A program made the position numbers and the translations under genes. Under the pieces are notes generated by a model. The model had not been told where the DNA came from, searched no databases, and saw only the letters and a program-made list of their open reading frames with translations. Positions 1 to 8,514 of a stretch of 64,000 nucleotides of DNA are shown piece by piece; the first letter of the stretch is position 1; each line of letters begins with the position of its first letter. The stretch comes from Lacipirellula parvula. GTDB lineage: Bacteria > Planctomycetota > Planctomycetia > Pirellulales > Lacipirellulaceae. The stretch is from the NCBI RefSeq assembly GCF_009177095.1, contig NZ_AP021861.1, positions 3,454,501-3,518,500 of the forward strand, in the 5' to 3' direction.

Positions 1-2454
1 GCGGAGATCGGCGGCCGAGGCGTCGACGGAATCTTCGGCGCCGAGACGTCGAGGACGGAGAAGCGACACGCCCGGCGTCTTCGCGAGCCGAGCGAGATCG
101 AGGCCCGTTTCGGCGAGGGCGTCGTCGAGCGTCGCACGGCCGGAAACGGCTTGGCGAAGGCGTTCCGACGCGTTGGCGCCGGCGAGGAGGTCTTCAGTGC
201 AAAGGATGAGCCTAGCGTCAGGCCGGCGGTTGATGATCCGCGTCGCGACGACACTGTAGAAATTGGTCGTTTGCTGGTAGCGCCACGCATTCCATGCCGG
301 GAGGAGCGGCCCACTGACTTGTTCGCTGCGACGGGCGAAGCGTTCGTGCCCGTCGATGAGCAGCGTGGTTTCCATGGCGAGGGCGAAGCTGGTTGCCGTT
401 TCGTCGTCGAGGGCCCAGCCGATGCCGGGCGTGACGCCATAGCCTCCGCCGTGCAGTTGCAGCGCGACGCCGCCCCAAGCCGGGTGCTGGTCGTAACGCT
501 GCGCGAGACGACTGACAACGGCGGTGAGTTCGGCCTGCACGTCGGGATGGAGCAAGTTGTAATGAGGCGCCGTCGCGGTGGTCTGGTGATTCGTCACGCG
601 CCATGGCTGGCCGTCGCCGCCGATACATTCGATGCCGGCGACGCCGGCGCTCGCGGTGCGGCGGATGGCTTCAATCGCCGGCAGCGGCGAGGCAAGTTCC
701 ACGGCAGGAACGAGCGTGAGCCCTTCGCGATCAAAAATGCGGAGCAGCACTTCGAGCACGTCTTTGCGGATCGGATCTTCGCCGGTCGCGGCGAGCAGAC
801 CGGAGTCGAATCGCGGCGACACGCCGAGCCCGGCGACGGGGGCGAGCGAGGCGCCTTCGCTGGCGATCGAGACGACGGCGCCGTTGTAGCCGGCGGCATG
901 CAGTTGCTGGGCGAGGCGATTGGCGGCGGTGAGGAACGTGTGCCACGTTTCGATGCTGCGACCGCTCTCGGCGTCGAACTCGCCGGCGGCGCCGAAAGAA
1001 TCGGCGAACGTCGGCGCCGCGATGTACGCGGCGGCCAGACGCTGTTTCGCTGCGGGGCTGGCGGGATCGTTCGGCGCGGCCTTCGTCGTGCGGTGTTGGA
1101 GGCGAATTTTGCCGTAGAGGGCGCCCTGATCGTGCGAGCGGTTGGCAATCAGCACGGCGGGCGATTTGGTGCGAGGCCAGAAGACGATGCGATGGGTGAC
1201 GACGCCGGTTTTCGCGTCGACGGTTTGCGTCGTTTGATCGGCGGTGAAGACGCCCCAATCGCGGCCGAAGGTGCGAACCTCGCCGGCGGCGTCGGGTTCG
1301 ATGATGCTGACGGTAAGATGTTGCTCTTGGTCGCGCGGAACCTCAAGCTCGATGGCGTGCGGCTCGCCGACGCTTTTCACCGGAAGCAGGTAGGCCTGCC
1401 AGGCGAGATCGTCGGACGGCGACGTGGGCGGCAGTTCAACGAGGCTTTGCCCCAGCGGCGAGAGAAGCGGCTTAACGTTGCCGAGCGGCCGCGGGGTCGA
1501 GAAGCCGGGGAGCTTTTCGACCTGCGTCCAGTGCGGAAGCCGTTGCCACCATGACGAGCTCGTGGCGTCGATCATCGCCACCGTTTCCCATTCGTCGGTG
1601 AGCCGCGGCAGCTTGGCGGCGGGATCGACGACGACGAAGCCGACGTTGCGGGCGGCGAGTTCCGAACCCTTGTCCCATGGCGCCAGGCGACTAGCGAAGC
1701 CGGCGGGGCGTTCAACGAGCGTGATCCGCAGGCGGTAGGCGCCTTCGGCTTTCGGGACGGCGAGTTCGACGGGGATTTCGCTCAGGTTTTGCGGATCGCA
1801 GGCGAAGGTCGCTTGCCAGAGAGCGGCGGGCGAACCTTGGCGGTAGAGCTTCGCTTCGAGCGTCGCGGGCGCCGTGAGCAGAGACGCAACTTGCGGCCGC
1901 AGCGTCAGCCGCAGCGACTCTTCGGGATTGAATACCAAGTGATCGCGATTGAGCTGGACGCAAAGCAAATCGCCCGGGGCGCGTTCAACGCGAACGTAGC
2001 TGCCGAGATCGTCGAGCGGCGTCTGCTGCTTGGTTCCGGCGAGATCGCTGAGTTTGAACTCGACCGGTTTGGCTGGTTCGTCGGGTGATTTGCGGAGGTC
2101 GACGACGACGCTCGCCGTCTCGTCCGCGCGGATGGTGACGTCGCAACCATCAGCTTGGCGGCGGAGCAGGGGGGCGATGACGATGCGATTTTCGACGAGA
2201 CGAACGGCGGCCGCTTCGTCGGCTTCAACGCCGAGGGGTTGCAGATCGCTCAGTTCGCCGCCGGCAACCGCGATGGCGCCGATCCATTTCTGCTGCGACT
2301 GAGCGTTGGCGCCCCAACCAAAGCGGAGGCGGACTTCGATCGTTTCAGCGAGTGCGCACTCGGAGCCCAACGCCAGCGCCGCGATGGCCGCCACGAGGGC
2401 GACGAATCGCGTCGGCGCATGAGGCCGGCAGATCGGACTTCCTTGTCCGAGCAT
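1..2454 (-). CDS. Secreted TIM-barrel glycoside-hydrolase-like protein (3' end outside window)
   Basis: The minus-strand frame is open from the ATG at 2454 to the window edge (818 codons, no stop), so the C-terminus is missing. An in-frame TAG at 2467-2469 just upstream leaves this ATG as the only start. Residues 1-38 are a signal peptide with a hydrophobic ALVAAIAALALG core and a cleavage site near CALAET. The next roughly 550 residues look like beta-rich domains. A barrel-like part follows: LTLVPAVELASPLP near residue 585 and a QRYDQHPAWGGVALQLHGGG stretch at about 650-670, the style of planctomycete family-10-type (GHL10-like) glycosyl hydrolases. The substrate cannot be told and the family assignment is inference. 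Long frames on the + strand here are antisense shadows. Confidence 0.7.
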   Translation of the reverse strand, partial: MLGQGSPICRPHAPTRFVALVAAIAALALGSECALAETIEVRLRFGWGANAQSQQKWIGAIAVAGGELSDLQPLGVEADEAAAVRLVENRIVIAPLLRRQADGCDVTIRADETASVVVDLRKSPDEPAKPVEFKLSDLAGTKQQTPLDDLGSYVRVERAPGDLLCVQLNRDHLVFNPEESLRLTLRPQVASLLTAPATLEAKLYRQGSPAALWQATFACDPQNLSEIPVELAVPKAEGAYRLRITLVERPAGFASRLAPWDKGSELAARNVGFVVVDPAAKLPRLTDEWETVAMIDATSSSWWQRLPHWTQVEKLPGFSTPRPLGNVKPLLSPLGQSLVELPPTSPSDDLAWQAYLLPVKSVGEPHAIELEVPRDQEQHLTVSIIEPDAAGEVRTFGRDWGVFTADQTTQTVDAKTGVVTHRIVFWPRTKSPAVLIANRSHDQGALYGKIRLQHRTTKAAPNDPASPAAKQRLAAAYIAAPTFADSFGAAGEFDAESGRSIETWHTFLTAANRLAQQLHAAGYNGAVVSIASEGASLAPVAGLGVSPRFDSGLLAATGEDPIRKDVLEVLLRIFDREGLTLVPAVELASPLPAIEAIRRTASAGVAGIECIGGDGQPWRVTNHQTTATAPHYNLLHPDVQAELTAVVSRLAQRYDQHPAWGGVALQLHGGGYGVTPGIGWALDDETATSFALAMETTLLIDGHERFARRSEQVSGPLLPAWNAWRYQQTTNFYSVVATRIINRRPDARLILCTEDLLAGANASERLRQAVSGRATLDDALAETGLDLARLAKTPGVSLLRPRRLGAEDSVDASAADLR

Positions 2455-2653
2455 CGCGTAACGATCCTAGAGTGCGAGCAGTGAATGCTGAGAGCGACGG
2501 AGGAGCCCGACGAGCGGCCAAATCCGTGGCAGCGCGGCAGGATTGTAGGAGGCGGAAGGTTGCCTCACTAGGTCATTTATCGGGTGCAAGTGGAGGGGAA
2601 CTCGCGACTTGCGCCGATTTTTGCGGCAGCCCCATGTTGCAGATTGAGAATTG

Positions 2654-3871
2654 CTAGCGGCTTGGAGAGCCGAACTCTGCTAGCAACTCCGCAACGTCGT
2701 CGGGGCAGCGGTCGGCGATTTCGTTGGCTTCCCAGCGGTCGTCAGGCTTGGCGAAGAGTTCGATGGTTGGCTCAGCTTCGCTAAGCTCGCTGGATTTCGC
2801 TGCTTGCCGCAGCAGCCAGCTTTGCGTGCGCATTGCCATTTCGCCATGCTTGCCGATGGCGACCACGCGATCGCGGGCGGGTATCGGCTGCGACGCATCG
2901 CTTGGCGACGGCGGGAGGGAGCAGCCGAGCCATTCGAGTAGGTAGGGGGCGAGGTCGGCGGGCTGCACAAGTTCGCTCGCACGCGGCGGAGCGACCGGTG
3001 CACCGTCGGGGCGGCGGAGTATGCAGGGGATGTGCGTCACTTCGCCGTAGAGGTCGTGGACCTCGCTCCCCGCGGCGCCATGTTCGCCAAGCGCGAAGCC
3101 GCGGCAGCCGACCACTAGCACAGCGGTCGATTCGGCGAGACCCGTGGCCGTCAGCATCTCCAGCAGCATGCCGATGCACTCGTCGAGGATCGTCGTTTGC
3201 GCAGCGTAGGAGGCGCGCTGGAGCAGCAGTTCGTCGGAGTTCGTGGTTTCCAAACGGAGCGGCGGCGTGACGAACGTCGGCGCCTCGGGGTCGTCCTCGT
3301 CGAGCAGCGATTGCCGAAGTTCGATCGGGGCGTCCCAGGCGCCGTGATAGCCGCGGGCATGGAGCCAGAGTAGGCGGGGAGGCTCGGCGCCAGCTGTCGC
3401 TGAATCTTCCGCGACGCTCCACTGTTCGAGTTGGTCGGCGGCGATCGCAAAGAGCTGCGCGAGTTCCGTGTCGGCCATGCTCTCGGCCGTCGCGGGCTGG
3501 GGAAATTCGAGCGCGCGGACGTCGCGGAAGCCGAGTTGGTCGCCTTGCTCGGCGAGCCAGACGTCGTCGGTGGTGAGCGACGCGGCGATGCCGGCGGCGA
3601 GAAGTTGCGGCAGCAGGCCGGCGGAATGCGCGGCGGCGAGGGGCTTGAGGTTCGTCGGTTCGACGCCGTCGTATGGCGCGGGCACGCCGAGCCAAGCAGC
3701 GCGGTAAAACCCGGCAAGCGCCGGCGAATCGACCATCATCCAATCGAACAGCAACGACTCGCTCGCGAGCCGATCGAGCGCGGGAGTCGGGTGCCAGGCG
3801 TTTCCGTAGGCGCCGAGGGCGGACGCGCGAAGACCGTCGACGGCAATGACAATGGCGTGGCGTGGTGGCAT
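2654..3871 (-). CDS. Sulfatase/alkaline-phosphatase-fold protein with degenerate active site
   Basis: The 405-residue product starts with AIVIAVDGLRASALGAYGN, the usual first strand and metal-binding Asp plus Arg of sulfatases. Further on it keeps VVGCRGFALGEHGAAGSEVH, comparable to the DNG..GEHG metal region. The formylglycine motif C-x-P/A-x-R expected near residues 45-65 is not there; the aligned stretch reads VDSPALAGFYRAAWLG, with no Cys and no arginine at the right distance. No signal peptide is obvious, unlike the true sulfatases later in the window. It may be an inactive relative or a phosphatase-like enzyme using Ser. It lies 200 bp upstream of the secreted hydrolase on the same strand. 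Fold confidence is high, activity unknown. Confidence 0.8.
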   Translation of the reverse strand: MPPRHAIVIAVDGLRASALGAYGNAWHPTPALDRLASESLLFDWMMVDSPALAGFYRAAWLGVPAPYDGVEPTNLKPLAAAHSAGLLPQLLAAGIAASLTTDDVWLAEQGDQLGFRDVRALEFPQPATAESMADTELAQLFAIAADQLEQWSVAEDSATAGAEPPRLLWLHARGYHGAWDAPIELRQSLLDEDDPEAPTFVTPPLRLETTNSDELLLQRASYAAQTTILDECIGMLLEMLTATGLAESTAVLVVGCRGFALGEHGAAGSEVHDLYGEVTHIPCILRRPDGAPVAPPRASELVQPADLAPYLLEWLGCSLPPSPSDASQPIPARDRVVAIGKHGEMAMRTQSWLLRQAAKSSELSEAEPTIELFAKPDDRWEANEIADRCPDDVAELLAEFGSPSR

Positions 3872-3895
3872 GGCGCCACTATATCAAAATCGCAC

Positions 3896-4690
3896 TCACT
3901 GCGGGGCGGGCGCCCGGCGACGCCAGTCTTGCCAGATCAACTGCGGAAAGACCCAGGCGTCGCGGGCGTAGCGTTTCGCAAGGCGGCCTGGTTCGCTCGA
4001 GAGGCGGTGAAGCCATTCGAGACCGACGCGGCGCATCCAGCGCGGGGCGCGGCTTTTTTCGCCGGCGAGGAAGTCGATCGTGGCGCCGACGCAGAGGGCG
4101 ACCTTTGCTTGCAACTCGGCGGCGTGGGCGTGGATCCAAAGTTCTTGCTTCGGGGCGCCGAGGCCGAGGATCAATAAATCGGGCTGAGCGGCGGCGACGG
4201 TGGCGAAGATTTTGTCGTTCTCGGCAGGATCCTTCTCGAAGCCGAGCGGCGGCGAGAGCGTGCCGACGATTTCAACATGGGGCCAGCGAGCAATGACATT
4301 CTCGGCGGCCCGTTCGGCGACGCCTGGCGCGGCGCCGAGCAGGTACACACGCAGCGGCGGCTGGTTTTGTTCCGCATCGGCGTTCGCCCGTTTGAAGAGG
4401 GCAGGGGCGAGATCGCTGCCGGCAACCCGCTCGGGAAGCGCGCGGCCGAGCAATCGCGACGCCCAAATCACCGGCGCCCCGTCGGCGAGAATCAGAGATG
4501 CATCGGCGTACGACGCGCGGAGCGCGGCGTTCGTCTGATACATCACCGTGTGATCGACGTTCGGCGTCACGACGTACTGGCAGCGACGCTCGCGGGGCGT
4601 GCGACACCAATCGAGAATCGTGCTGATGCTCTCAGGCATGTCGAGCGCGTGGATCGTCATGCCGAACAGGTTGATTTGAGGGATGGGCAT
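3896..4690 (-). CDS. WecG/TagA/CpsF family glycosyltransferase
   Basis: The 264-residue protein matches the WecG/TagA/CpsF (GT26) family over its full normal length. Visible landmarks are YVVTPNVDHTVMYQ near residue 40, the catalytic-region ADGAPVIWASRLLG near 70, and GLGAPKQELWIHAHAAEL near 170. Members transfer an N-acetylhexosamine such as ManNAc from a UDP-sugar to an undecaprenyl-linked acceptor at the cytoplasmic membrane face. It is the last gene of a minus-strand group with the O-antigen ligase and the Wzz-like protein, so it probably adds an early sugar of the same exopolysaccharide repeat unit. The exact sugar is unknown. Confidence 0.92.
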   Translation of the reverse strand: MPIPQINLFGMTIHALDMPESISTILDWCRTPRERRCQYVVTPNVDHTVMYQTNAALRASYADASLILADGAPVIWASRLLGRALPERVAGSDLAPALFKRANADAEQNQPPLRVYLLGAAPGVAERAAENVIARWPHVEIVGTLSPPLGFEKDPAENDKIFATVAAAQPDLLILGLGAPKQELWIHAHAAELQAKVALCVGATIDFLAGEKSRAPRWMRRVGLEWLHRLSSEPGRLAKRYARDAWVFPQLIWQDWRRRAPAPQ

Positions 4691-4722
4691 CGGGGTAGTG
4701 CGTAGGGTTCAGGATTCGGGGT

Positions 4723-6120
4723 TCAGGATGAGGCGGGGAGAGCGTGCCACGGCGCGGTGGGGACTGGTTGGGTGACGGTTAGCGTTTCTGCGCGGCGTGC
4801 TAGGAGTGCAGACGAGACGCCGGCGCAGAGGAATAGGGGCCAGTGTTCCGTGGGGAGCAGCGTCAGGTCGTGGAACAACGCCGACGAAACGTAGTTGAGG
4901 ACGACGGCGAGTTGGAACAGGCCTTGGGAGCGTTCCCACATTGGTAGGTCTTCGGCGCGGTAGAGCTGCCACGCCATCCGCGTCCAGGCGACGAGCAGCG
5001 CAAGGAACAGCGTCACGCCGACGATGCCGGTCTCGACCAAGATGCTGAGGACCGTGTTGTGATGGTCGAGGTTGCGGAGCGATTCGAGTTCAAGCTGCTG
5101 GCTGCGGTCGGAGAGGTACGGCATCTTCAGGTCGTAGTAGCGACCGAACCCGCAGCCGAGGAGCGGCGCGTCGCGCCACATCCGCATCGAAACGTAGACG
5201 AACGACGCCCGTTGGTAGACCGAGTGCTCGGCCGAGGCGTCGGAGTCTTTGCGGCTGAGGTTCGTCACCTTGTCGCCGAGCGCGACGACGCCGATGGCGC
5301 CGCCGAGGATCACGCCAATCGCCAGGGCAGTGCGCCACTTGGGGAGTTGAAGTGCAGGAACAACGGCGAGGCCCGCGGCGAGGCCGATCCAGGTGGAGCG
5401 AGTGAACGTGAGAAAGATGCCGCCGGCGATGGCGAGCAGCAATCCGGCGACGGCGCCTTGCGCGAGTCGCGAGAGTTTGGGCCACAACATCCACGCCGCC
5501 CAGAAGCAGACGGTGAGCATAATGCCCAAGCTCGCCGAGTTGAGCGACGGTCCGCGGGCGCGGCCGAAATGGGTGCCGAGTAGCGGGTCGGAAATGTAGC
5601 GGGGGAACACGGCCCACCACTGCTTGGTGATTTCAGCGAACGCGGTGAACGCGAGGAACCCGCCGAGGCCGGCGAGAATCCACAGCATGCCGCGCCAGCG
5701 GCGTTCGCCGTCGTTCGACGTGCGGGCGGCAAGGTAGAGGGCGGCGGGAATCCAGAACGCGGCAATGAGACGCCACCACGGTTTCACGGTGGAACCATCG
5801 GGCGGCGGCGTGGGGGTCATGGCGCAACGAACGGTGAAGTAACCGATCGCGGCGAGCAACAGCCAATCGGCCGGCGAGATGTGTCGCAGCGCGAGTTCGC
5901 CTTGGCGCCATTTCCAAATGTAGGCGGCGCCGAAGCCGATCAGCAGGATGCGGTCGACGGTGAGCGGTATCGGGCCGATGTGGGCGGTCCACAACGGCGG
6001 CGCGAGGACGTAGCCCAGGGCGATGAAGGCGCCGCAGCCCATCCAAAGCGAACCCCACCGCGCATACGCCGCCCACCAGAGCAGTCCGCCGAGGGCAGCG
6101 ATGGCGATGGCGACTTCCAT
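4723..6120 (-). CDS. O-antigen ligase/polymerase family membrane protein (Wzy/WaaL type)
   Basis: A polytopic membrane protein of 465 residues with about ten to twelve hydrophobic segments. The Wzy_C-type signature is at residues ~350-365 (LDHHNTVLSILVETG), in the large periplasmic loop typical of O-antigen ligases and polymerases, with GCGFGRYYDLK shortly before it. The ATG at 6120 (MEVAIAIAALGG) is preferred: the frame stays open 37 codons further, but those codons read through an inverted repeat (6150-6231) and give a cysteine- and histidine-rich leader with no membrane character. It probably polymerises or ligates the repeat unit exported by the flippase at 10633-12192. Confidence 0.88.
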   Translation of the reverse strand: MEVAIAIAALGGLLWWAAYARWGSLWMGCGAFIALGYVLAPPLWTAHIGPIPLTVDRILLIGFGAAYIWKWRQGELALRHISPADWLLLAAIGYFTVRCAMTPTPPPDGSTVKPWWRLIAAFWIPAALYLAARTSNDGERRWRGMLWILAGLGGFLAFTAFAEITKQWWAVFPRYISDPLLGTHFGRARGPSLNSASLGIMLTVCFWAAWMLWPKLSRLAQGAVAGLLLAIAGGIFLTFTRSTWIGLAAGLAVVPALQLPKWRTALAIGVILGGAIGVVALGDKVTNLSRKDSDASAEHSVYQRASFVYVSMRMWRDAPLLGCGFGRYYDLKMPYLSDRSQQLELESLRNLDHHNTVLSILVETGIVGVTLFLALLVAWTRMAWQLYRAEDLPMWERSQGLFQLAVVLNYVSSALFHDLTLLPTEHWPLFLCAGVSSALLARRAETLTVTQPVPTAPWHALPASS

Positions 6121-6149
6121 AGCGGAATGGTGACAGTGGGTCTTCGTCT

Positions 6150-6231
6150 TTGGGTGGCACTGGCATTCTGCCAGTGTGAAGTGGGTACTCGCTCGGCAGT
6201 TCTGCACTGGCAGGATGCCAGTGGCACCCAC
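6150..6231. repeat. Inverted repeat upstream of the O-antigen ligase gene
   Basis: Two 26-nt units, 6150-6175 and 6206-6231, are near-perfect reverse complements of each other (core CACTGGCA..TGCCAGTG), and each unit is itself a hairpin. Together they can form a cruciform with a 30-nt spacer. Reading through the repeat gives the spurious leader seen before the ligase ATG. No function can be assigned; such paired-hairpin units resemble REP/BIME elements. Confidence 0.8.
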
Positions 6232-6270
6232 GGGGAGCCCAGTTTCAGGCGGGCATTAGTTGGGCGGCAG

Positions 6271-8070
6271 TTAATTGGCGGATTGCTTGGCGACTTGGAT
6301 CGCTTCTTGCAACGACATGGCCGGGGCAACGCCGACGCCGACGGGCGGCAGGCTGCCGAGCGCACTTGGGAGCGCACCGGGCGGAAGCGGCAGCGAGGGT
6401 TTGCGTTCAGGCATCGTCGCGACCGGCGCCGCGGCCGGGCGGCCAGTGCCAAGCAAGTGTTTCGAGGCGGCGGCGAGGTCGGCGCTCGTGCCGAGGCCGC
6501 TCCAATGCTCAGCCGGCGGGCGAGTTTCGACGTCCCACGGCTGCGCACTGCGCGGCATTGCGGGCGGCTCGGCCTGCGCTGCAGGCGCGAAGTGTTCCAC
6601 TGGCTGCAGTGGCGCGCGTGCGGGAACGGGTTCGAATGTTTCAGCACGACGTTGCGTTGGCGCCGGTGCATACGGAACCGTTTGCGATGGAGCGGGACGA
6701 ACTCCCACGACCGACTGCGTCGTTTCTTGCGGCGCCCCGACGGCCGTGAAGAAAATGAGCGCGACGCCGAGCATGCCGCCGCCGACGGCGCCGGCGAGCG
6801 CGATGATCGTGCGGCCCGGCCCAACCGGGCGGGGGCCTGTTTCGGGCGTGCCGATGCGAGTCACGAGGCTGGCGCCCTGGGCGGCGGCTTCGGCAGCCTT
6901 CGCGGTGCTCAAGTTATGACGGGCCTGGTTGAGCGTCGCGCGGCTGTTGTCGACTGCGGCGATGCGGTTGGCATACTCGGCCCGTTGCTCGGCGAGTTTG
7001 ACGAGCCGCGCTTGCAGGGCGTGCAGCCGCGTTTCGGTAGCGGTGACGCGCTGTTCGGCGAGGTTCTTTTCCACTTCGGCGCCGTTGACGGCGGCATCAA
7101 GTTCGCGGTGGAGGTCGTTGCGGATCTGCGCTTCGCTTTCAATGGCTGCCTTTACTTGCGGATGCTCGTCCGAACGGGTGCCAGAGAGTTGAGCGGTGGT
7201 GATTTGGGCCTTGATGAGGCCATCCTTCAGTTGCCGCAACGCAGGTTGCGTCGTCAGCAAGCTATTCGGGGTCGCGATCAGCTGTTGGGCGTCTTGCTGC
7301 GCCGCTTCGAGCAGCGAGATCAGCTCGCCCGCTTCGCGGACCTGCGTTTGGAACTTCCGCAGATCAGATTCAAGCTGCACGAGCTCCGTGCGGAGGTCGC
7401 TTTGGCCGCTCGAACCGGAATGCAGCATGCGGAGCTCGCCGAGGTCGGCGCCGACTTCGGTTTCGAGCGACGCCAGCTTCGCCGTTTGATCGTTGTTCAT
7501 CGTCGTGGCGAGATCGACCTGCTCTTGCAGTTCGGCGACGAGGCTTTGGGCCCGTTCGGTGCGGAGTTGCTTCAGGGCGAGGTCGAGCTGGCGGCAAAGT
7601 TCGCCGACGAGAGCAATCGCACGCTTGCGATCGGGGTCTTTCACATAGAAGTAGAAGACCTCGGTCTTGCCGAACTCGCCGCCGTGGGGCGGGAGCATCT
7701 TGAGGTGCTCGCGGAACTTGTCGATTTCCTCGGCGTCGGGTTCGCCGGCGGCGCCGTTGAGTTCTTGGTTGACCGCCTTGAGGGTGCCGACGACGACCTG
7801 CTGACTCTTGGCGACTTCGAGAATCGTTTCCTGCAACGTGCGCATCTCGTAGAGATCGGCGAACTTGCCGGGCGTGGGGCCGCGGGCGCCAGCGGTTTCC
7901 TGCCGCACGACGAGCCCTTGCGACGCTTCCCAGTAGCGCGGCATCACCAGTGAATAGGCGGCCGCGAGCACGCCGCCGACGATGGCGGGCGCAAGGATTA
8001 GCGCCTTCTTCCGCCACAGCAGGCGGGCGAGTTCGTGCGGCGTGAGCGAGGGAAAGGGAGCGGCATTCAT
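6271..8070 (-). CDS. Wzz/GumC-like chain-length determinant protein
   Basis: The 599-residue product starts at the ATG at 8070 (MNAAPFPSLTPHELARLLW); the open frame runs 135 codons further upstream but crosses the 91-bp repeat at 8364-8454 and looks non-coding. A first membrane helix lies at about residues 17-40, followed by a Wzz-type periplasmic domain, a long glutamine- and leucine-rich coiled coil (about 150-390) and a second membrane helix at about 418-442. The tail of about 155 residues is proline- and alanine-rich. No Walker A tyrosine-kinase domain is fused, so it is a polysaccharide co-polymerase of the kinase-less kind. It faces the FemAB-like gene across a 444-bp divergent region and should set polymer length for this locus. 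Confidence 0.88.
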   Translation of the reverse strand: MNAAPFPSLTPHELARLLWRKKALILAPAIVGGVLAAAYSLVMPRYWEASQGLVVRQETAGARGPTPGKFADLYEMRTLQETILEVAKSQQVVVGTLKAVNQELNGAAGEPDAEEIDKFREHLKMLPPHGGEFGKTEVFYFYVKDPDRKRAIALVGELCRQLDLALKQLRTERAQSLVAELQEQVDLATTMNNDQTAKLASLETEVGADLGELRMLHSGSSGQSDLRTELVQLESDLRKFQTQVREAGELISLLEAAQQDAQQLIATPNSLLTTQPALRQLKDGLIKAQITTAQLSGTRSDEHPQVKAAIESEAQIRNDLHRELDAAVNGAEVEKNLAEQRVTATETRLHALQARLVKLAEQRAEYANRIAAVDNSRATLNQARHNLSTAKAAEAAAQGASLVTRIGTPETGPRPVGPGRTIIALAGAVGGGMLGVALIFFTAVGAPQETTQSVVGVRPAPSQTVPYAPAPTQRRAETFEPVPARAPLQPVEHFAPAAQAEPPAMPRSAQPWDVETRPPAEHWSGLGTSADLAAASKHLLGTGRPAAAPVATMPERKPSLPLPPGALPSALGSLPPVGVGVAPAMSLQEAIQVAKQSAN

Positions 8071-8514
8071 CGCGTGTGTCTCGATCGATGAGGGCGGAGA
8101 GCGCGCGGCGATCCGCTCGCGCAGGGCTCCCCTCCCGATACACGAACGTAGCTCATGGAGGATCGCTGCCGGCGGAATCGGCGGCCGCCGGGGATGTGGC
8201 GCGGCTGGCCTGACCGGCCGAGCCGCTACAGCCGCTACTTCGGGATTCCGTTGTCGGCGTTTCACGAATCCCGACCTATGTTTTCGCTGACTTTCGGACG
8301 ACGGACGGGCCGCCCGTGCGCGAGCGTTGCGCGCGGGTGCGGCTCTCTGCATTGCCGGAGGGGTGTGGGAGGGGTCTCCGACCCCGAAGCGGCGCTGCTC
8401 TCCAATCTTGGTTTGGAGTGGTGCGCGGAATCGGCGTCGGAGACGCCTCCCACAAAGAGAACCGCACTTCCACAAAATAACTCAACTCCACAGTTCAACG
8501 CTGAGATTGCCACG
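8071..8514. other. Divergent intergenic region of the exopolysaccharide locus
   Basis: This 444-bp stretch separates the Wzz-like gene (-) from the FemAB-like gene (+) and must hold promoters for both arms. I could not pick convincing -35/-10 pairs. The main visible structure is the 91-bp repeat copy A at 8364-8454, flanked by short inverted GTGCGG-type arms (about 8336-8347 and 8456-8467). Confidence 0.6.
8364..8454 (+). repeat. 91-bp double-hairpin repeat, family I copy A
   Basis: The 24-nt arms at 8364-8387 and 8431-8454 are inverted with two mismatches. Each arm is itself a 6-bp hairpin: GGGGTC-TCC-GACCCC on the left and GGCGTC-GGA-GACGCC on the right. The two mismatches between the arms are compensated inside each arm, so the local hairpins are the maintained structure. 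The same 91-bp length is found at 15295, 21859, 24095 and 59585. Confidence 0.9.

Noticed and set aside
151-1554. A 467-codon open frame on the + strand
   Set aside because: It is antisense to the secreted hydrolase-like gene, rich in Arg and Gly without domain logic, and arises from GC-rich third positions of the real minus-strand gene.
1621-1740. Possible frameshift in the first gene
   Set aside because: On careful re-reading the same frame continues without a stop (PWDKGSELAARNVGF follows directly), so the gene is intact here.
5881-7953. A 690-codon open frame on the + strand over the ligase and Wzz genes
   Set aside because: Antisense to two well-supported genes; the product has no recognisable domain and would start inside the ligase gene.
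8155-8514. A longer start for the FemAB-like gene
   Set aside because: The upstream codons read through the 91-bp repeat at 8364-8454 and show no family similarity, so a start after the repeat was chosen.
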